From: Falsiroseomonas oleicola | Lineage (GTDB): Bacteria; Pseudomonadota; Alphaproteobacteria; Acetobacterales; Acetobacteraceae | Length of the DNA stretch: 64,000 bases | Assembly: GCF_019029495.1 (NCBI RefSeq) | Contig: NZ_JAERQM010000001.1 | Location: 558,001-622,000, forward strand | Reading direction: 5' to 3' | In this document: positions 62,614 to 64,000 of the stretch, one piece after another | How positions within the stretch are numbered: the first letter of the stretch is position 1 | How the letters are laid out: every line of letters begins with the position of its first letter | The notes under the pieces: model-generated | Told to the model about the DNA's origin: nothing | The model's database searches: none | The model's input: the letters and a program-made list of their open reading frames with translations, nothing else | Position numbers and translations under genes: made by a program

Positions 62614-63879
62614 TCACGCCCCGGCGAAACGCTCCGCCGCATAGGGCGCGAGGTCGTGGTTGCTTGGGCGGCCGAGCACGGCGGGGGCCAGCATCTCCGC
62701 CGTGGGCGCCGAACCGGTCAGGCCGAGATGGCCATGGCCGAAGGCGAAGAACAGGCCCGGCACCCGCTGCGCCGGGCCGATCACCGGCACCGAATCCGGC
62801 AGGCAGGGCCGATGGCCCATCCAGAAGCCCTCGGCACGCTTCACCCGCGCATCCGGGAAGACGGCGGCGAGGTCGTCATAGAGCAGATTGGCGCGGGTGG
62901 CGTCCGGCACGCGGTCCAGCCCGCCGAATTCCACCGTGCCGGCGACGCGCAGGGCACCTTCCATCGGCGTGATGAAGACCTTGCGGTCGGCCGGGATCAC
63001 CGGCCGGGTCAGGGCGATGCCCGATTCCGTCAGGTCCACATGGTAGCCGCGCTGCGATTCCAGCGGGATGCGGTAGCCGAGCGGCGCCGCCAGCCGCGCC
63101 GACCAGGCGCCTGCCGCCAGCACCACCGCTTCCGCCGCATGCAGCCCGCTCTGCCCCTGGGCACCGCTGATGCGGCCGTCGCGGGTGGTCAATGCAGTGA
63201 TGCGGTCGCGCAGGATGGTGCCGCCGGCGGCCTGGAAGGCCTGCGCCAGCGCCCGCACATAGCGCAGCGGAGAGGCGCAATGGGCGTGGTCCGGCAGGAA
63301 GATGGCGCGCTGATAGGCGGCGCCGACCGAGGGTTCCAGCGCCTCGATCCCGGCGCGGTCCAGCCGTTCCAGCCGCGCCCCATGCGCCTGGCGGATGTCC
63401 CAGCTCGCCTTGTCCTTCGCGAGCTGCGTCTCGTTCCGATACAGGTAGAGCTGGCCATGCGGCCGCAACAGCTCCGGCGCGCCGATCTCCCGCGCCAGGG
63501 CCTGATGCTGCTCCGTCGCCAGATGCAGCAGCGCGTCCAGCGCGGCGGTGGCGCGGGTGACGGCGGCGGGGCGGGCGGCGGCGACGAAGCGCGCCAGCCA
63601 GGGCGCGGCGCGCAGCCAGTAGCCGGCCGGGACATGCAGCGGCGCCCGGCGGTCGAACAGCATGCGCGGCACCTGGCGCAGCAGCCCCGGCATGGCCAGC
63701 GGCGCGACGGAGCTGGCGCTGATCGCCCCGGCATTGCCGAAGCTGGCCCCACCCTCCCCCGGCAGGTCCGCGTCCACGACGGTGACGCTGGCGCCGGATT
63801 GCCGCAGCCGCCAGGCGAGCGCCATGCCGACAATGCCGGCGCCGATCACGAGCACGCTGGCGGGGGCTGTCTCCGGCAT
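62614..63879 (-). CDS. FAD-dependent D-amino-acid dehydrogenase-like oxidoreductase (DadA family)
   Basis: 421 residues of the DAO/DadA superfamily. The FAD Rossmann motif is SVLVIGAGIVGMALAWRLRQ (about 8-27). The ADP acid follows as VTVVDADLP, then GGASFGNAGAIS as in DadA, and late RPCLPDSVPVIGPA and FAFGHGHLGLTGS close the flavin site. DadA oxidises D-amino acids to keto acids at the membrane. ATG 63879, with AGGAC 7 nt upstream, is preferred to the GTG at 63906. Its substrate in this locus is unknown. Confidence 0.85.
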   Translation of the reverse strand: MPETAPASVLVIGAGIVGMALAWRLRQSGASVTVVDADLPGEGGASFGNAGAISASSVAPLAMPGLLRQVPRMLFDRRAPLHVPAGYWLRAAPWLARFVAAARPAAVTRATAALDALLHLATEQHQALAREIGAPELLRPHGQLYLYRNETQLAKDKASWDIRQAHGARLERLDRAGIEALEPSVGAAYQRAIFLPDHAHCASPLRYVRALAQAFQAAGGTILRDRITALTTRDGRISGAQGQSGLHAAEAVVLAAGAWSARLAAPLGYRIPLESQRGYHVDLTESGIALTRPVIPADRKVFITPMEGALRVAGTVEFGGLDRVPDATRANLLYDDLAAVFPDARVKRAEGFWMGHRPCLPDSVPVIGPAQRVPGLFFAFGHGHLGLTGSAPTAEMLAPAVLGRPSNHDLAPYAAERFAGA

Positions 63880-63964
63880 GGGCAGGTCCTGTGGCTGTGC
63901 CGGCACGACGGCCGGCGGCGCTCCATCCCTTGCGACTGCGGGGACGGAGCGTCAAGCCGCGCGC

Positions 63965-64000
63965 CTATCCCGCCAGCGCCCGCATCTCCGCCAGCGCCTT
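63965..64000 (-). CDS. C-terminal end of an upstream gene (partial)
   Basis: The last 36 bp read on the minus strand as KALAEMRALAG followed by TAG. The Ala/Leu/Glu-rich helix-like end and good codon use suggest the tail of a real protein that starts beyond the right edge, 85 bp upstream of the DadA-like gene. Nothing more can be said. Confidence 0.4.
   Translation of the reverse strand, partial: KALAEMRALAG

Overview
The window is about 70% G+C and densely coded. It most likely comes from an alphaproteobacterium of the Rhodospirillales/Acetobacteraceae type (Roseomonas-like). This is inferred from the elongator tRNA-Met with encoded CCA, several Bug/TctC-type solute receptors, DevBCA exporter genes, a DUF6311-like membrane protein, and an rne gene divergent from an amiC-type amidase. 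No insertion sequence, prophage or CRISPR array was seen.

Layout. 1-7.4 kb: start of rne (minus), a long rne/amiC intergenic region, then the envelope genes amiC and mrcA, prfB and an APH-fold kinase. 7.5-10.4 kb: a catabolic aconitase-fold hydro-lyase pair with a Bug receptor. 10.4-14 kb: a fully overlapping TetR-DevB-DevC-DevA exporter operon with a doubled palindromic operator. 14-17 kb: a CPA2 antiporter and rsgA. 17-22.5 kb: a large autotransporter. 22.9-27.9 kb: tRNA-Met and an iscR-desulfurase-iscS-fdx-tenA-mnmA operon that lacks iscU and hscAB. 27.9-28.4 kb: an intergenic region with a good promoter and a foldable, possibly novel structured RNA. 28.4-43.4 kb: mainly housekeeping (hydrolase, anmK, tyrS, DUF6311 protein, AsmA/YhdP-like protein, glnE, bcp, two methyltransferases, MFS transporter). 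43.4-46.1 kb: a LysR-controlled locus with a cyclophilin-like protein and a Cys-nucleophile hydrolase. 46.3-49.9 kb: a small exported protein, a racemase-like protein, HtpX-like protease, LemA and a FrnE-type thiol oxidoreductase.

50-53.7 kb holds the most unusual gene: a protein of about 1240 residues built almost entirely from some 150 octapeptide repeats of the type L-x-[ST]-x-Q-[ILVM]-A-A. I recognise no function for it. The repeat fits a helix capping box (S/T-x-x-Q) once every eight residues, with occasional five-residue insertions.

53.8-64 kb is a catabolic island. It has two FMN-dependent luciferase-like monooxygenases, then a divergent LysR-controlled operon of MaoC/Meh-like hydratase, CaiB-type CoA-transferase, Bug receptor and CitE-type lyase. 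That gene set matches uptake and CoA-dependent cleavage of a C5 dicarboxylate such as mesaconate, itaconate or citramalate. A DapA-family aldolase, a cluster of intergenic hairpins and a DadA-like oxidase end the window.
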